Of a stretch of 28,111 bases of DNA, positions 7,489 through 15,062 are shown piece after piece (position 1 is the stretch's first letter; every line of letters begins with the position of its first letter). This DNA comes from JACKFB01 sp041389525 (GTDB taxonomy: Bacteria; Myxococcota_A; UBA9042; PHBI01; JACKFB01): contig JAWKRR010000079.1 in the NCBI GenBank assembly GCA_041389525.1, forward strand, positions 1 to 28,111. Direction: 5' to 3'. A program made the position numbers and the translations under genes. Under the pieces are notes generated by a model. That model saw only the letters and a program-made list of their open reading frames with translations, did no database searches and was not told the DNA's origin.

Positions 7489-8328
7489 ATGGCTACCGTG
7501 ACCATGCGCGACATGTTGGAGGCCGGTTCCCACTTCGGCCACCAGACCGGCCGCTGGAACCCCAAGATGCGTCGCTACATCTACGGGTCGAAGAACGGCG
7601 TACACATCATCAACCTGCAGCTGACCGCCCGCCTGCTGAAGGACGCGCTCGACTTCGTGTCGCGGCTCGGCCAGAAGGGCGAGCAGGTGCTCTTCGTGGG
7701 CACCAAGCGTCAGGCGCAGGAAGTCATCGAGCAGGAAGCCGCTCGCTGCCGTCAGCCCTACGTGGCGTACCGTTGGCTCGGCGGCATGCTGACCAACTAC
7801 CGCACGATCAAGATCTCGCTGGAGCGCATGAACGAGGTCGAGAAGAGCCTCAGCCCCGGCATCGTCGAGCGCCTCCCGAAGAAGGAGGTCATCCAGCTCG
7901 AGCGTGAGCTGACGAAGCTCAAGCGCAACCTGGGCGGCATCCGCGAGATGCCGAAGCTCCCCGGCGCCGTCTTCATCATCGACACGGTCAAGGAGCACAT
8001 CGCCGTCAAGGAGGCGACGACCCTGGGTATCCCGATCGTGGCGCTGGTCGACACGAACTCCGATCCCGACGAGACCGCGTACCCGATCCCGTCCAACGAC
8101 GACGCGATCCGGTCGATCCGGCTCTTCACGGCGGCCGTCGCCAACGCGTACATCGAGGGTGCGGCGCTCCACAAGGATCGCCGGTCGCAGGAGGACCTCG
8201 GAACGCATGGTGGTTCGTCGACCGCCGCCCCCGTGGACGTGGTCCGCAAGGGCGGCGCGGTTGAGGCCGCCGACACGTCGAACGAGGACGAGGACACCGA
8301 CACCGACACCGACGGCGACGACGAGTAG
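7489..8328 (+). CDS. rpsB: 30S ribosomal protein S2
   Basis: 279 residues. S2 binds late to the 30S head-body junction and holds S1. Clear family sequence: MRDMLEAGSHFGHQTGRWNP at the start, then FVGTKRQAQEVIEQEA, RWLGGMLTNYRTI and the C-terminal IPIVALVDTNSDPD. The protein ends in an acidic tail rich in Asp, Glu and Thr coded by GACACC hexamer repeats (about 8292-8313). This tail is longer than in E. coli S2 and likely disordered. tsf follows after 26 bp in the usual rpsB-tsf order. Confidence 0.97.
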   Translation: MATVTMRDMLEAGSHFGHQTGRWNPKMRRYIYGSKNGVHIINLQLTARLLKDALDFVSRLGQKGEQVLFVGTKRQAQEVIEQEAARCRQPYVAYRWLGGMLTNYRTIKISLERMNEVEKSLSPGIVERLPKKEVIQLERELTKLKRNLGGIREMPKLPGAVFIIDTVKEHIAVKEATTLGIPIVALVDTNSDPDETAYPIPSNDDAIRSIRLFTAAVANAYIEGAALHKDRRSQEDLGTHGGSSTAAPVDVVRKGGAVEAADTSNEDEDTDTDTDGDDE

Positions 8329-8354
8329 TCGTAGGCCCACTCGAGGAGGAATCC

Positions 8355-9005
8355 ATGGAGATCACAGCGAGCGCGGTCAAAGAGCTGCGCGAACGAACCG
8401 GCGCCGGGATGATGGACTGCAAGAAGGCGCTGCAGGAGAGCAACGGCGACATGAACGCCGCGGCCGAGTACCTGCAGAAGAAGCAGTTGGCGTCGGTCGA
8501 TAAGAAGGCCGGGCGTATCGCGACGGAGGGCGTCGTCGGCAGCTACATCCACATGGGCGGACGCATCGGCGTGCTCGTGGAGATCAACTGCGAGACGGAC
8601 TTCGTGGCGCGCAACGAGGACTTTCAGGCCTTCGTGAAAGACGTGACGATGCACATCGCGGCTGCGGCGCCGACCGTCGTGGCCGTCGAGGAGCTTCCCG
8701 CGGAGCTTCTGGCGAAGCAGCGCGAGATCTTCATCGGCCAGGCGATGGAAGAGGGCAAGCCCGCCGCCATCGCCGAGAAGATGGTCGAGGGTCGCATCAA
8801 GAAGTGGGAGCGCACGCAGGCGTTGCTCGAGCAGCCCTTCGTGAAGGACACCGACAAGACGGTCCGCGACCTGGTCGCGGAGGTCACCGCTGGGATTGGG
8901 GAGAAGATCTCCATCCGTCGGTTCGTGCGCTTCGAGGTCGGTGAAGGCCTGGAGAAGAAGGTCGACAACTTCGCCGCCGAAGTTGCCGCGCAGGCCGGTC
9001 TCTAA
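8355..9005 (+). CDS. tsf: translation elongation factor Ts
   Basis: 216 residues. EF-Ts exchanges GDP for GTP on EF-Tu. The N-terminal UBA-like domain (VKELRERTGAGMMDCKKALQ) and the core motif with the EF-Tu-contacting INCETDFVARNE are complete, followed by one core subdomain and the C-terminal RRFVRFEVGEGLEKK. This is the short EF-Ts type; E. coli has 283 residues. A strong GAGGAGGA lies 4 nt before the ATG. Co-transcribed with rpsB. Confidence 0.97.
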   Translation: MEITASAVKELRERTGAGMMDCKKALQESNGDMNAAAEYLQKKQLASVDKKAGRIATEGVVGSYIHMGGRIGVLVEINCETDFVARNEDFQAFVKDVTMHIAAAAPTVVAVEELPAELLAKQREIFIGQAMEEGKPAAIAEKMVEGRIKKWERTQALLEQPFVKDTDKTVRDLVAEVTAGIGEKISIRRFVRFEVGEGLEKKVDNFAAEVAAQAGL

Positions 9006-9016
9006 GAGTCAGGGGA

Positions 9017-9042
9017 GGCCCGGCGAGTTCGCTCGTCGGGCC
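9017..9042 (+). other. stable UUCG-loop RNA hairpin between tsf and pyrH
   Basis: GGCCCGGCGAG, loop TTCG, CTCGTCGGGCC: an 11-bp stem, with one G-U pair, closed by the very stable UUCG tetraloop. No T-run follows. It starts 11 nt after the tsf stop and could protect the rpsB-tsf 3' end, mark an RNA-processing site or weaken read-through into pyrH. Confidence 0.65.
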
Positions 9043-9091
9043 GCATCTGCCGCGGGTCCCGCGCCTCTATCCGCGGGGCGGGGGAAATCTG

Positions 9092-9814
9092 ATGAGCGAC
9101 AGCACTGCGCGCTACAAGCGAATCCTGCTCAAGCTCTCCGGCGAAGCCCTCATGGGCGAGCAGCAGTTCGGCATTGATATCCGAACGCTCAACGCCATCG
9201 CGGTGCAAGTCCGCGAGGTCACCCGGCTGGGCGTCGAGGTCGCGATCGTCATCGGCGGCGGCAACATCTTCCGCGGCATGAAGGGCTCGGCCGCGGGCAT
9301 GGACCGCGCGACCGCCGACTACATGGGCATGCTGGCCACCGTGATGAACGGCATGGCGCTGCAGGACGCCCTGGAGAAGCACGGCGTCGAGACGCGGCTG
9401 ATGACCGCCATCGAGATGCACCAGGTGGCCGAGCCGTACATCCGGCGACGGGCCGAGCGCCACATGTCCAAGGGGCGCGTCGTGATCTTCGGCGCGGGGA
9501 CGGGCAGCCCGTACTTCACCACGGACACGACGGCAGCGCTTCGGGCAACCGAGATCCACGCCGACATCGTGATGAAGGCGACCAAGGTGGACGGGGTCTA
9601 CGACAAGGATCCCAACGTCCACGCGGACGCGGTGCGCTTTGACCGCCTGACCTACCTGGAGGTCCTCAAGCGGGACATCCGGGTGATGGACCAGACCGCG
9701 ATCACCCTGTGCGCCGAGAACTCGCTGCCCATCCTGGTCTTCAACCTGACCGACCCCGCCAACATCGGGCGCGCGGTCCGCGGCGAGGCCATCGGGACCT
9801 TCGTCGGGGGCTGA
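9092..9814 (+). CDS. pyrH: uridylate kinase (UMP kinase)
   Basis: 240 residues, the normal size. Makes UDP from UMP with ATP in pyrimidine nucleotide synthesis; belongs to the amino-acid-kinase fold. Seen: RILLKLSGEALMG at the N-terminus, VIGGGNIFRGM glycine loop, TADYMGMLATVMNGMALQ and the nucleotide site TGSPYFTTDTTAALRA, then TKVDGVYDKDP. A G-rich ribosome site (GGGGCGGGGG, 9075-9084) precedes the ATG. It sits 86 bp after tsf in the conserved rpsB-tsf-pyrH-frr cluster. Confidence 0.97.
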   Translation: MSDSTARYKRILLKLSGEALMGEQQFGIDIRTLNAIAVQVREVTRLGVEVAIVIGGGNIFRGMKGSAAGMDRATADYMGMLATVMNGMALQDALEKHGVETRLMTAIEMHQVAEPYIRRRAERHMSKGRVVIFGAGTGSPYFTTDTTAALRATEIHADIVMKATKVDGVYDKDPNVHADAVRFDRLTYLEVLKRDIRVMDQTAITLCAENSLPILVFNLTDPANIGRAVRGEAIGTFVGG

Positions 9815-9840
9815 GCGGAGGCGGCGCTGGCCGGGTGAGC

Positions 9841-9894
9841 GCGGGCCGCAGCGCCTGAGCCCATCGCGTCGAACGCGCTAGCGCGGCGGCCCGC
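9841..9894 (+). repeat. nested inverted repeat between pyrH and frr
   Basis: GCGGGCCGC (9841-9849) pairs perfectly with GCGGCCCGC (9886-9894). After an A-G mismatch, GCGC (9851-9854) pairs with GCGC (9881-9884). Inside lies a further CGCGT-CGA-ACGCG stem (9865-9877). No T-run follows, so it may slow or end transcription before the frr promoter only with Rho, or stabilise the pyrH mRNA end. Confidence 0.45.
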
Positions 9895-9918
9895 AGGCGC
9901 CCCGCGGCAGGCGTCCAG

Positions 9919-9946
9919 TTGCAAAGGCGGGGGCGGCGCGTAGACT
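9919..9946 (+). promoter_or_regulatory. probable frr promoter
   Basis: TTGCAA (9919-9924), 16-bp spacer, TAGACT (9941-9946); four of six consensus matches in each box. The start site would be near 9953 with a leader of about 58 nt before frr. This gives frr its own transcription inside the cluster. Confidence 0.5.
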
Positions 9947-10010
9947 CGCGGCAGGGTCGAAGCGGTCGATCCTGGCTGTCGGCGATGCCGATCGGACTGG
10001 AGCCAGAAGT

Positions 10011-10559
10011 ATGTTGGATGAGATCATCGCCGATACGCGCAGCTCGATGGAGAAGGCGCACGAAGCCTTTGGTCGCGAGCTTTCCAAGCTGCGAACCGGG
10101 CGCGCGAACCTGCAGATGTTGGATGGGATCCGGGTGGAGTACTACGGCAGCCTGACGCCCCTGAATCAGGTGGCGGCGCTGAGCGTGCCGGACCCGCGCC
10201 TGATCACCATCAAGCCGTGGGACAGGACCATCCTGACCGCCATCGAGAAGGCGCTCGTCGGGTCGAACCTCGGGATCACGCCGAACAACGACGGCGAGCT
10301 GATCCGCCTGCCGATCCCGCCGCTCACGGGCGAGCGCCGGCAAGACCTGGTCAAGCAGCTCAAGCGCCTCACCGAGGACGCCCGGGTCGTGGTGCGCGGC
10401 ATCCGGCGCGACGCCAACGGGCTGTGCAAGGACGTCGAGGGCATCAGCGAGGACGACCAGCACCGGGCCCTCAAAGAGATCCAGGACATCACCGACCACG
10501 CGATCAAGGCGCTCGAGGCCGAGGCCGACCGTCGCGAGTCGGAGATCATGGAGGTCTGA
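10011..10559 (+). CDS. frr: ribosome recycling factor
   Basis: 182 residues, close to the usual 185. RRF splits post-termination ribosomes together with EF-G. Family sequence throughout: FGRELSKLRTGRANLQMLDG near residues 23-42, VEYYGSLTPLNQVAALSVPD, IPPLTGERRQDLVKQLKRL, and the domain I helices VVRGIRRDANG and SEDDQHRALKEIQDITD. It closes the rpsB-tsf-pyrH-frr cluster. The uppS/cdsA genes that often come next are replaced by convergent comEC, whose end overlaps frr by 14 bp. Confidence 0.97.
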   Translation: MLDEIIADTRSSMEKAHEAFGRELSKLRTGRANLQMLDGIRVEYYGSLTPLNQVAALSVPDPRLITIKPWDRTILTAIEKALVGSNLGITPNNDGELIRLPIPPLTGERRQDLVKQLKRLTEDARVVVRGIRRDANGLCKDVEGISEDDQHRALKEIQDITDHAIKALEAEADRRESEIMEV

Positions 10560-12996
10560 GCGCTCTCTCGGGCGAGGCCGCCAGCGTTTCGCGCGGGTGG
10601 CCGAGCCGAGGGTGGAGGACGGCCGTGACCTCCGCGCTGAGCGCGTAGGAGCGACCGAGTTGGGACGCGACGCGGATGGCGCCGGTGGCCTCGATGGCCA
10701 CGCGCACCGCGCCGTCGCGCCCGGTCAGCCACAGCGGGATCTGGCGCTGGCTGTAGCGCTCGAGGATGTCGAGGTGCGGCGGCATCGTGCTGCGGGTGCG
10801 CCGGCCGCTGGCGACGGCGATCCGCGGGCGCACGGCGTCGAGGAAGGCGTCGCTGGACGAGGAGCGGCTGCCGTGGTGGCCGACCTTCAAGATGTCGGCC
10901 CTCAGGCGCGCACCGGAGGCCGCTAGCAGCGCGGCCTCCGTGTCCTTCTCGATGTCGGCGGTGAGCAGCAGGTGGCGGCCGGCGTAGCGCAGCGAGAGCA
11001 CCAGCGCGGCGTCGTTCTTGGAGATCTCGCAGCGGCCGTCGGGGCCCGTGAGCTCCGGTGGCGGCCAGAGGATCTCGAGGCTCGCACCTCCAAATTCCGT
11101 AGGCGGCGCCTGGTGAACTTGGCGAACGCGGCCGCCCTGCGCGGCGACGCGGCGGGCCACGGCCATGACGGCTGGGGACTCGGCGTCGCACGCGGGCAAC
11201 CACAGCTCGTCGATGGGCACGCGCTCGGCCAGGGCGGCGGCGGCGCCGACGTGGTCATGGTCGGCGTGGGTGATGATCAGCAGGTCGAGGCGGGCGATCC
11301 CGAGGCGGGTCAGGGCGGGCACCAAGCGCCCGGTAGCGAGGCGGGAGTCAGCCCCCGCGCGGTGGTGGCCGCCCGTGTCCACCATCACGGTCTGGCCCGA
11401 AGGGAGCTCGACCACCAGCGCGTCGCCGTGGCCGACGTCGATGGCGGTCAGGCGCAGCTCGCCGGCCGGCGGTGGTGCGAGGGCGAGCAACGCGATGGTC
11501 GCGAGGGCCGCGCCGGCGGCGGCGACTCGGTAGCGGCGGCCGGCCAGCAGAAAGATCAGCGCGAGGGCGGCCGCCAGACCGGCCAAGTGGGGCCACGCGG
11601 GCTGGGTGGAGGGGCCGACGAACTCGGCCCAGCCCTCGACCAGGTCGAGGAGCCAGCCGGCGGGGATGGTCGGCAGCGGGGCGAGCAGCGCGGCGAGGCC
11701 GGGGGCGACGAGCGCGAGGATGAGCCACGCGAACCCGAGGGGGACGACCAGCAGCGACATGAGCGGGACCGCGACGAGGTTGCACAGGGGCGCGGCGAGG
11801 CTGGCTTGCCCGAACCAAGCCAGAGCGAGGGGCGTCGTCACCGCGGTGCTGACCAGGGAGACGGCGACCAGGGCGAGCAACGCGCGGGCGGGGCCACGCC
11901 AGCGAGGGTCGGGCAGCGCGCCGGGCTCGTCGAGGCGAGCGAGGAGAGGGCGGAGATGGGCGGCCAGCAGGACCAGGGCCGTCGCGGCGGCGAAGCTGAG
12001 CTGAAAGGACGCGCCCCGGGGAGCGCGCGGGTCGGCCATGATGAGGACGGCGGCGGCGACGGCGAGGGTCGGCAGGGGACGGGCGCGGCGGGCGAGCACC
12101 GCGCCCGCGAACACGACCCCCAACGCGATCGTGGCGCGCAGGGTGGCCTGACTTGGTGCGATGGCGGCGACGTAGACAAAGGTGAGCCCGCCCGCCAAGG
12201 CCGCCGCGAGGGCGGGCGGCCTCCCCGCCTGGGCCAGGCGACGCCAGCGCAGCAGCAGCGCCAGCAGCAAGCGGTAGAGGCCGAAGCCCACCACGGCGAG
12301 GTGCAGGCCCGAGATGGCCAGGAGGTGAGCGGTGCCGCTGTCGACGAAGGCGCGCTGAAGCTCGGGCGGGAGGCCGCGGCGCTCGCCGAGAAGCAGCGCG
12401 CGAAAGAGCGCGGTGACCTCGGCACCCGGCAGCGTCAGCGTGTCGCGGAGGTGGGCGCGGGCGGTGGCTCGCCAGGAGGGACCGTCCGGACTCTGGCGCG
12501 GGGCGGCCCCGGGCGCGACCCTGCCGAAGAAGCGCCAGCGGCGCTCAGCCCACGGGGGCGCGGGCCCGGGGTTGGTGTCGGCGCGGTCGCCCACAACATC
12601 GGCCCACACGGCGATGCGCTCGCCGGGGCTGACCTGACGCCCGAGATCGTCATATCCCGTCAGGGTGAGCGGCTCCGAGACGACGACCTCACCCAGGCGC
12701 ACGTCGAGGAGCCGCGCTTGGCAGCGGTCGTCGGGCTCGCAGGTGACCTCGTGCACGGTCCCAGCCACGTCCACGAGCCCCTCTGGTGAGCCGTAGGGCA
12801 CCGCCCAGGGCGCGACGAGGCCTGCCCACCCGAGGCCGCTGACGAGGGCGGCGGCGCCCAGGGTCACCCGGCGCGTCCGAGGCGGTCCCCACCCGACGAG
12901 GGCGAGGCACATCGCGAGGCCCGCGAGCAGCGCGAATCCTGAAGGAGCGAGCGCGGCGCCGACAACGCAGCCCGCGAGAAAGCAGCAGACGATCAT
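10546..12996 (-). CDS. comEC: DNA uptake channel protein ComEC/Rec2
   Basis: 816 residues. ComEC carries single-stranded DNA through the inner membrane during transformation. Layout: N-terminal helices and DUF4131-type soluble domain (1-190), competence domain with ALLLGERRGLPPELQRAFVD and the signature TAHLLAISGLHLAVVG (about 200-237), multiple membrane helices to about 510, and a C-terminal metallo-beta-lactamase-like domain with IDVGHGDA (519-526) and the metal motif THADHDHVG (576-584). All parts are present, so the gene looks intact. The ATG at 12996 follows a strong GGGAGGGA. The small membrane protein gene upstream ends 47 bp away, so the two are likely one transcript. Confidence 0.94.
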   Translation of the reverse strand: MIVCCFLAGCVVGAALAPSGFALLAGLAMCLALVGWGPPRTRRVTLGAAALVSGLGWAGLVAPWAVPYGSPEGLVDVAGTVHEVTCEPDDRCQARLLDVRLGEVVVSEPLTLTGYDDLGRQVSPGERIAVWADVVGDRADTNPGPAPPWAERRWRFFGRVAPGAAPRQSPDGPSWRATARAHLRDTLTLPGAEVTALFRALLLGERRGLPPELQRAFVDSGTAHLLAISGLHLAVVGFGLYRLLLALLLRWRRLAQAGRPPALAAALAGGLTFVYVAAIAPSQATLRATIALGVVFAGAVLARRARPLPTLAVAAAVLIMADPRAPRGASFQLSFAAATALVLLAAHLRPLLARLDEPGALPDPRWRGPARALLALVAVSLVSTAVTTPLALAWFGQASLAAPLCNLVAVPLMSLLVVPLGFAWLILALVAPGLAALLAPLPTIPAGWLLDLVEGWAEFVGPSTQPAWPHLAGLAAALALIFLLAGRRYRVAAAGAALATIALLALAPPPAGELRLTAIDVGHGDALVVELPSGQTVMVDTGGHHRAGADSRLATGRLVPALTRLGIARLDLLIITHADHDHVGAAAALAERVPIDELWLPACDAESPAVMAVARRVAAQGGRVRQVHQAPPTEFGGASLEILWPPPELTGPDGRCEISKNDAALVLSLRYAGRHLLLTADIEKDTEAALLAASGARLRADILKVGHHGSRSSSSDAFLDAVRPRIAVASGRRTRSTMPPHLDILERYSQRQIPLWLTGRDGAVRVAIEATGAIRVASQLGRSYALSAEVTAVLHPRLGHPRETLAASPERALRPP

Positions 12997-13003
12997 GGTG
13001 GTA

Positions 13004-13011
13004 TCCCTCCC
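13004..13011 (-). promoter_or_regulatory. ribosome binding site of comEC
   Basis: Minus-strand GGGAGGGA ends 7 nt before the ATG at 12996 and supports that start. Confidence 0.7.
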
Positions 13012-13043
13012 GCGTCATGCGCCGCGGCAGGGTCGTTCCATCG

Positions 13044-13580
13044 TCAGCGCTGTGTCGCTAAGGGATCTATGACGAGTTTGGGTGCTGGCCGTGCGCGACT
13101 TTCTTCACGCGCGATCTCGATTTCTTCTAGAAGCCTTGCCAGCCAAGACTTTGCGCGGGCGTCGCCGACCGCCTCCAGACCCGCTTTTGCGGAGTCGAAG
13201 TCACCCGCGGCCATCGCGCGGACCACTGCGCGGGCGCTGGGCTCCTCGATGGGCGTCTCGCCGGCGCGCAGCCGCTGCGTCAGCTCCAGGACGAAGAGCG
13301 CGTAGGCGTCGACGCCCAGGAATCCGCCGCGGGCGGCGTCACCGAAGGCCTGGTCGACCTCGGGCCAGGCGGTGGGGTCGCCCGAGATGGCGCGCAGCAG
13401 AGCGGCGGCACCGCGCTGAGACGCCGATTCCGCTGCAGTGCGCTCGACCACGCACCGACCGACGACCAAGCCCAGACCCACGACCGTGAGCACCAGCACG
13501 CCGAGCGCACGGGCCGCGCGGCGGCGGCGCCGGGCGGATGCGGCGGGGAGACCCTGGGATGCATAGTCGGAGCGCGCCAT
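13044..13580 (-). CDS. single-pass membrane protein of unknown function
   Basis: 178 residues from the ATG at 13580. A basic N-terminus with RRRRRAAR precedes one membrane helix at about 24-42 (ALGVLVLTVVGLGLVVG). The rest is a helical, Ala-rich domain with two similar helix pairs (RAISGDPTAWPEVDQAFGDA and RAMAAGDFDSAKAGLEAVGD), which may be TPR-like and would face the periplasm. I recognise no family. The frame stays open upstream to 13727, but that part is Gly/Ala/Pro-rich and unlike a protein start. It precedes comEC by 47 bp and is likely co-transcribed with it; a role in DNA uptake is only a guess from position. Confidence 0.6.
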   Translation of the reverse strand: MARSDYASQGLPAASARRRRRAARALGVLVLTVVGLGLVVGRCVVERTAAESASQRGAAALLRAISGDPTAWPEVDQAFGDAARGGFLGVDAYALFVLELTQRLRAGETPIEEPSARAVVRAMAAGDFDSAKAGLEAVGDARAKSWLARLLEEIEIAREESRARPAPKLVIDPLATQR

Positions 13581-13789
13581 GGCGGCGTCATCCCCCGCCG
13601 GTCCGCCGGTGTCAATCGACGGTGGGGCGGTCGCCCCGCGGCCGGAACCCGCCTCCGCCCCCGCGCGCAGCTTCGCACCGTGACCCGCCGAAGCGGATCG
13701 ACGCGACACCTCGCGAGCGCCGAGCACGAAGGCCCGCGACCCGCCTCTCGGGGGCCGTGGGGCTCTGCGCGCGGGAGCGGAAACGACTG

Positions 13790-13825
13790 CGGTCGAAGCG
13801 GCGGCGCGAGGAAAGGCTTCGACCG
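13790..13825. repeat. perfect 10-bp inverted repeat downstream of glnII
   Basis: CGGTCGAAGC (13790-13799) and GCTTCGACCG (13816-13825) are perfect reverse complements with a 16-bp loop. On the minus strand it lies about 56 nt past the glnII stop and is followed by CAGTCGTTTCC, only a weak T-run. It may be part of a glnII transcription end or a protein-binding dyad. Confidence 0.55.
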
Positions 13826-13838
13826 TGGAGAAGGGGAC

Positions 13839-13868
13839 CCGGGCGGCCCCTGCGTCGGGACCGCCCGG
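13839..13868 (-). terminator. GC-rich hairpin just after glnII (possible terminator)
   Basis: CCGGGCGG (13839-13846) and CCGCCCGG (13861-13868) form a perfect 8-bp stem 13 nt downstream of the glnII stop. On the minus strand the stem is followed by the pyrimidine stretch TCCCCTTCTCC rather than a pure T-run, so intrinsic termination would be weak. Confidence 0.4.
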
Positions 13869-13881
13869 AGTCCAGCCCGAA

Positions 13882-14880
13882 CTAGAGCTCCGAGCAGACC
13901 GTGTCGACGATCAGCCGGGTGACGACGTAGGGATCGCAGTTCGCGTTGGGGCGGCGATCCTCGATGTAGCCCTTGCGGTCCTTCGCCACCTGCCACGGGA
14001 TGCGGATCGACGCGCCGCGGTCGGACACGCCGTAGCGGAACTGCTTGTACGAGCAGGTCTCGTGCAAGCCGGTCAGCCGCGACTCGATGTTGTGGCCGTA
14101 GTTGGCGATGTGGAGCGACGCCTTCTTGCCGAGGGCCTCGCACGCCGCGATGCAGGGCTCGTAGGACTCGCGCATCGCCTTCGTCGAGAAGTTCGTGTGG
14201 GCGCCCGCGCCGTTCCAGTCGCCCTTGACGGGCTTGGGGTCCAGCGTGGCGTTGACGCCAAAGTCCTCACCGATGCGGTAGAGCAGCCAGCGCGCCATCC
14301 AGATCATGTCGGAGCACTCGACCGCGCCGGCCGGTCCGATCTGGAACTCCCACTGGCCCGGCATCACCTCGGCGTTGATGCCCGAGATGGCCAGACCGGC
14401 GCGCATGCACGCGTCCATGTGGGCCTCGACGACCGGCCGCCCGTAGACCTCGTCGGCGCCGACGCCGCAGTAGTAGGGGCCCTGCGGTCCGGGGAAGCCG
14501 CGCTCGGGCCAGCCCAGCGGGGCGTTGCCCTCGAAGAAGGTGTACTCCTGCTCGATGCCGAACCAGGACTCCTGCGACGCGAACTTCTCCGCCGTGGCGA
14601 CGCAGGCCGCCCGCGTGTTGGTCGGGTGGGGCGTGCCGTCCACCAGAAGCACTTCGCAGAGCGCCAGCTTGTGATCGCCGCCGCGGACCGGATCATTGAC
14701 GACGTAGACCGGCTTGAGCACGCAGTCCGACTTGTCGCCCGGCGCCTGGCCCGTGCTCGAGCCGTCGAAGCCCCACAGGGGAAGCTCCTCGTTGCTATCC
14801 ATGACCTTGGTCTTCGAGCGGAGCTTCGCCGTGGGCTGAGTGCCGTCGATCCAGATGTACTCGACCTTGATTAGACTCAC
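13882..14880 (-). CDS. glnII: glutamine synthetase, GSII (eukaryote-like) type
   Basis: 332 residues. Makes glutamine from glutamate, ammonia and ATP in the cytoplasm. The length and motifs are those of GSII (the plant/animal and rhizobial GlnII form), not of the ~470-residue GSI: VEYIWIDGTQPTAKLRSKTK at the start, LPLWGFDGSSTGQA, WFGIEQEYTFF (catalytic glutamates), GPQGPYYCGVGAD, INAEVMPGQWEFQIGP, WNGAGAHTNFSTKAMRE, YGVSDRGASIRIP and EDRRPNANCDPY near the end. It lacks the adenylylation loop of GSI, so it should not be controlled by GlnE in that way. The gene is complete and divergent from the TPR gene. No GSI, glnB or ntr gene is in view. Confidence 0.95.
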   Translation of the reverse strand: MSLIKVEYIWIDGTQPTAKLRSKTKVMDSNEELPLWGFDGSSTGQAPGDKSDCVLKPVYVVNDPVRGGDHKLALCEVLLVDGTPHPTNTRAACVATAEKFASQESWFGIEQEYTFFEGNAPLGWPERGFPGPQGPYYCGVGADEVYGRPVVEAHMDACMRAGLAISGINAEVMPGQWEFQIGPAGAVECSDMIWMARWLLYRIGEDFGVNATLDPKPVKGDWNGAGAHTNFSTKAMRESYEPCIAACEALGKKASLHIANYGHNIESRLTGLHETCSYKQFRYGVSDRGASIRIPWQVAKDRKGYIEDRRPNANCDPYVVTRLIVDTVCSEL

Positions 14881-15062
14881 TGCAGGATCCCCTGTTTACG
14901 TGCCATTGGTGGTTGCGAGGTTTGCTCGTCGGGACGCACGTTTCGTCACGACGGCGGAGGACACTATGCGTGGAATGTTTCGGCTCTGTTTCGGACCGTG
15001 AAGTTGCTTCCGATCGGCGGTCAGCTTTCGTGGGAGCGCGCTACAGGCTAATTTGCGCCGCG
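14881..15062. promoter_or_regulatory. shared divergent upstream region of glnII and the TPR cassette
   Basis: This 182-bp gap must hold promoters for both directions. It is less GC-rich than its surroundings. Weak -10 candidates are CATAGT on the minus strand (plus 14963-14968) for glnII and GCTAAT (15047-15052) for the plus-strand gene; neither has a good -35. I found no complete sigma54 site. Confidence 0.35.

Larger units (their letters stand above)
13581..13881. other. 301-bp gap between glnII and the small membrane protein gene
   Basis: I see no convincing gene here. It contains two inverted repeats listed separately (13790-13825 and 13839-13868), both downstream of glnII on the minus strand. 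No AT-rich promoter box is obvious for the gene at 13580. Confidence 0.5.

Noticed and set aside
10972..12789. 605-codon open frame antisense to comEC
   Set aside because: Low-complexity Gly/Arg/Gln/Glu-rich sequence with no domain; it mirrors the codon bias of comEC, which is a complete family member.
14900..14920. sigma54-like TGGCAC on the minus strand before glnII
   Set aside because: The required GC of the -12 element is missing at the proper distance, so it is not a complete sigma54 promoter.
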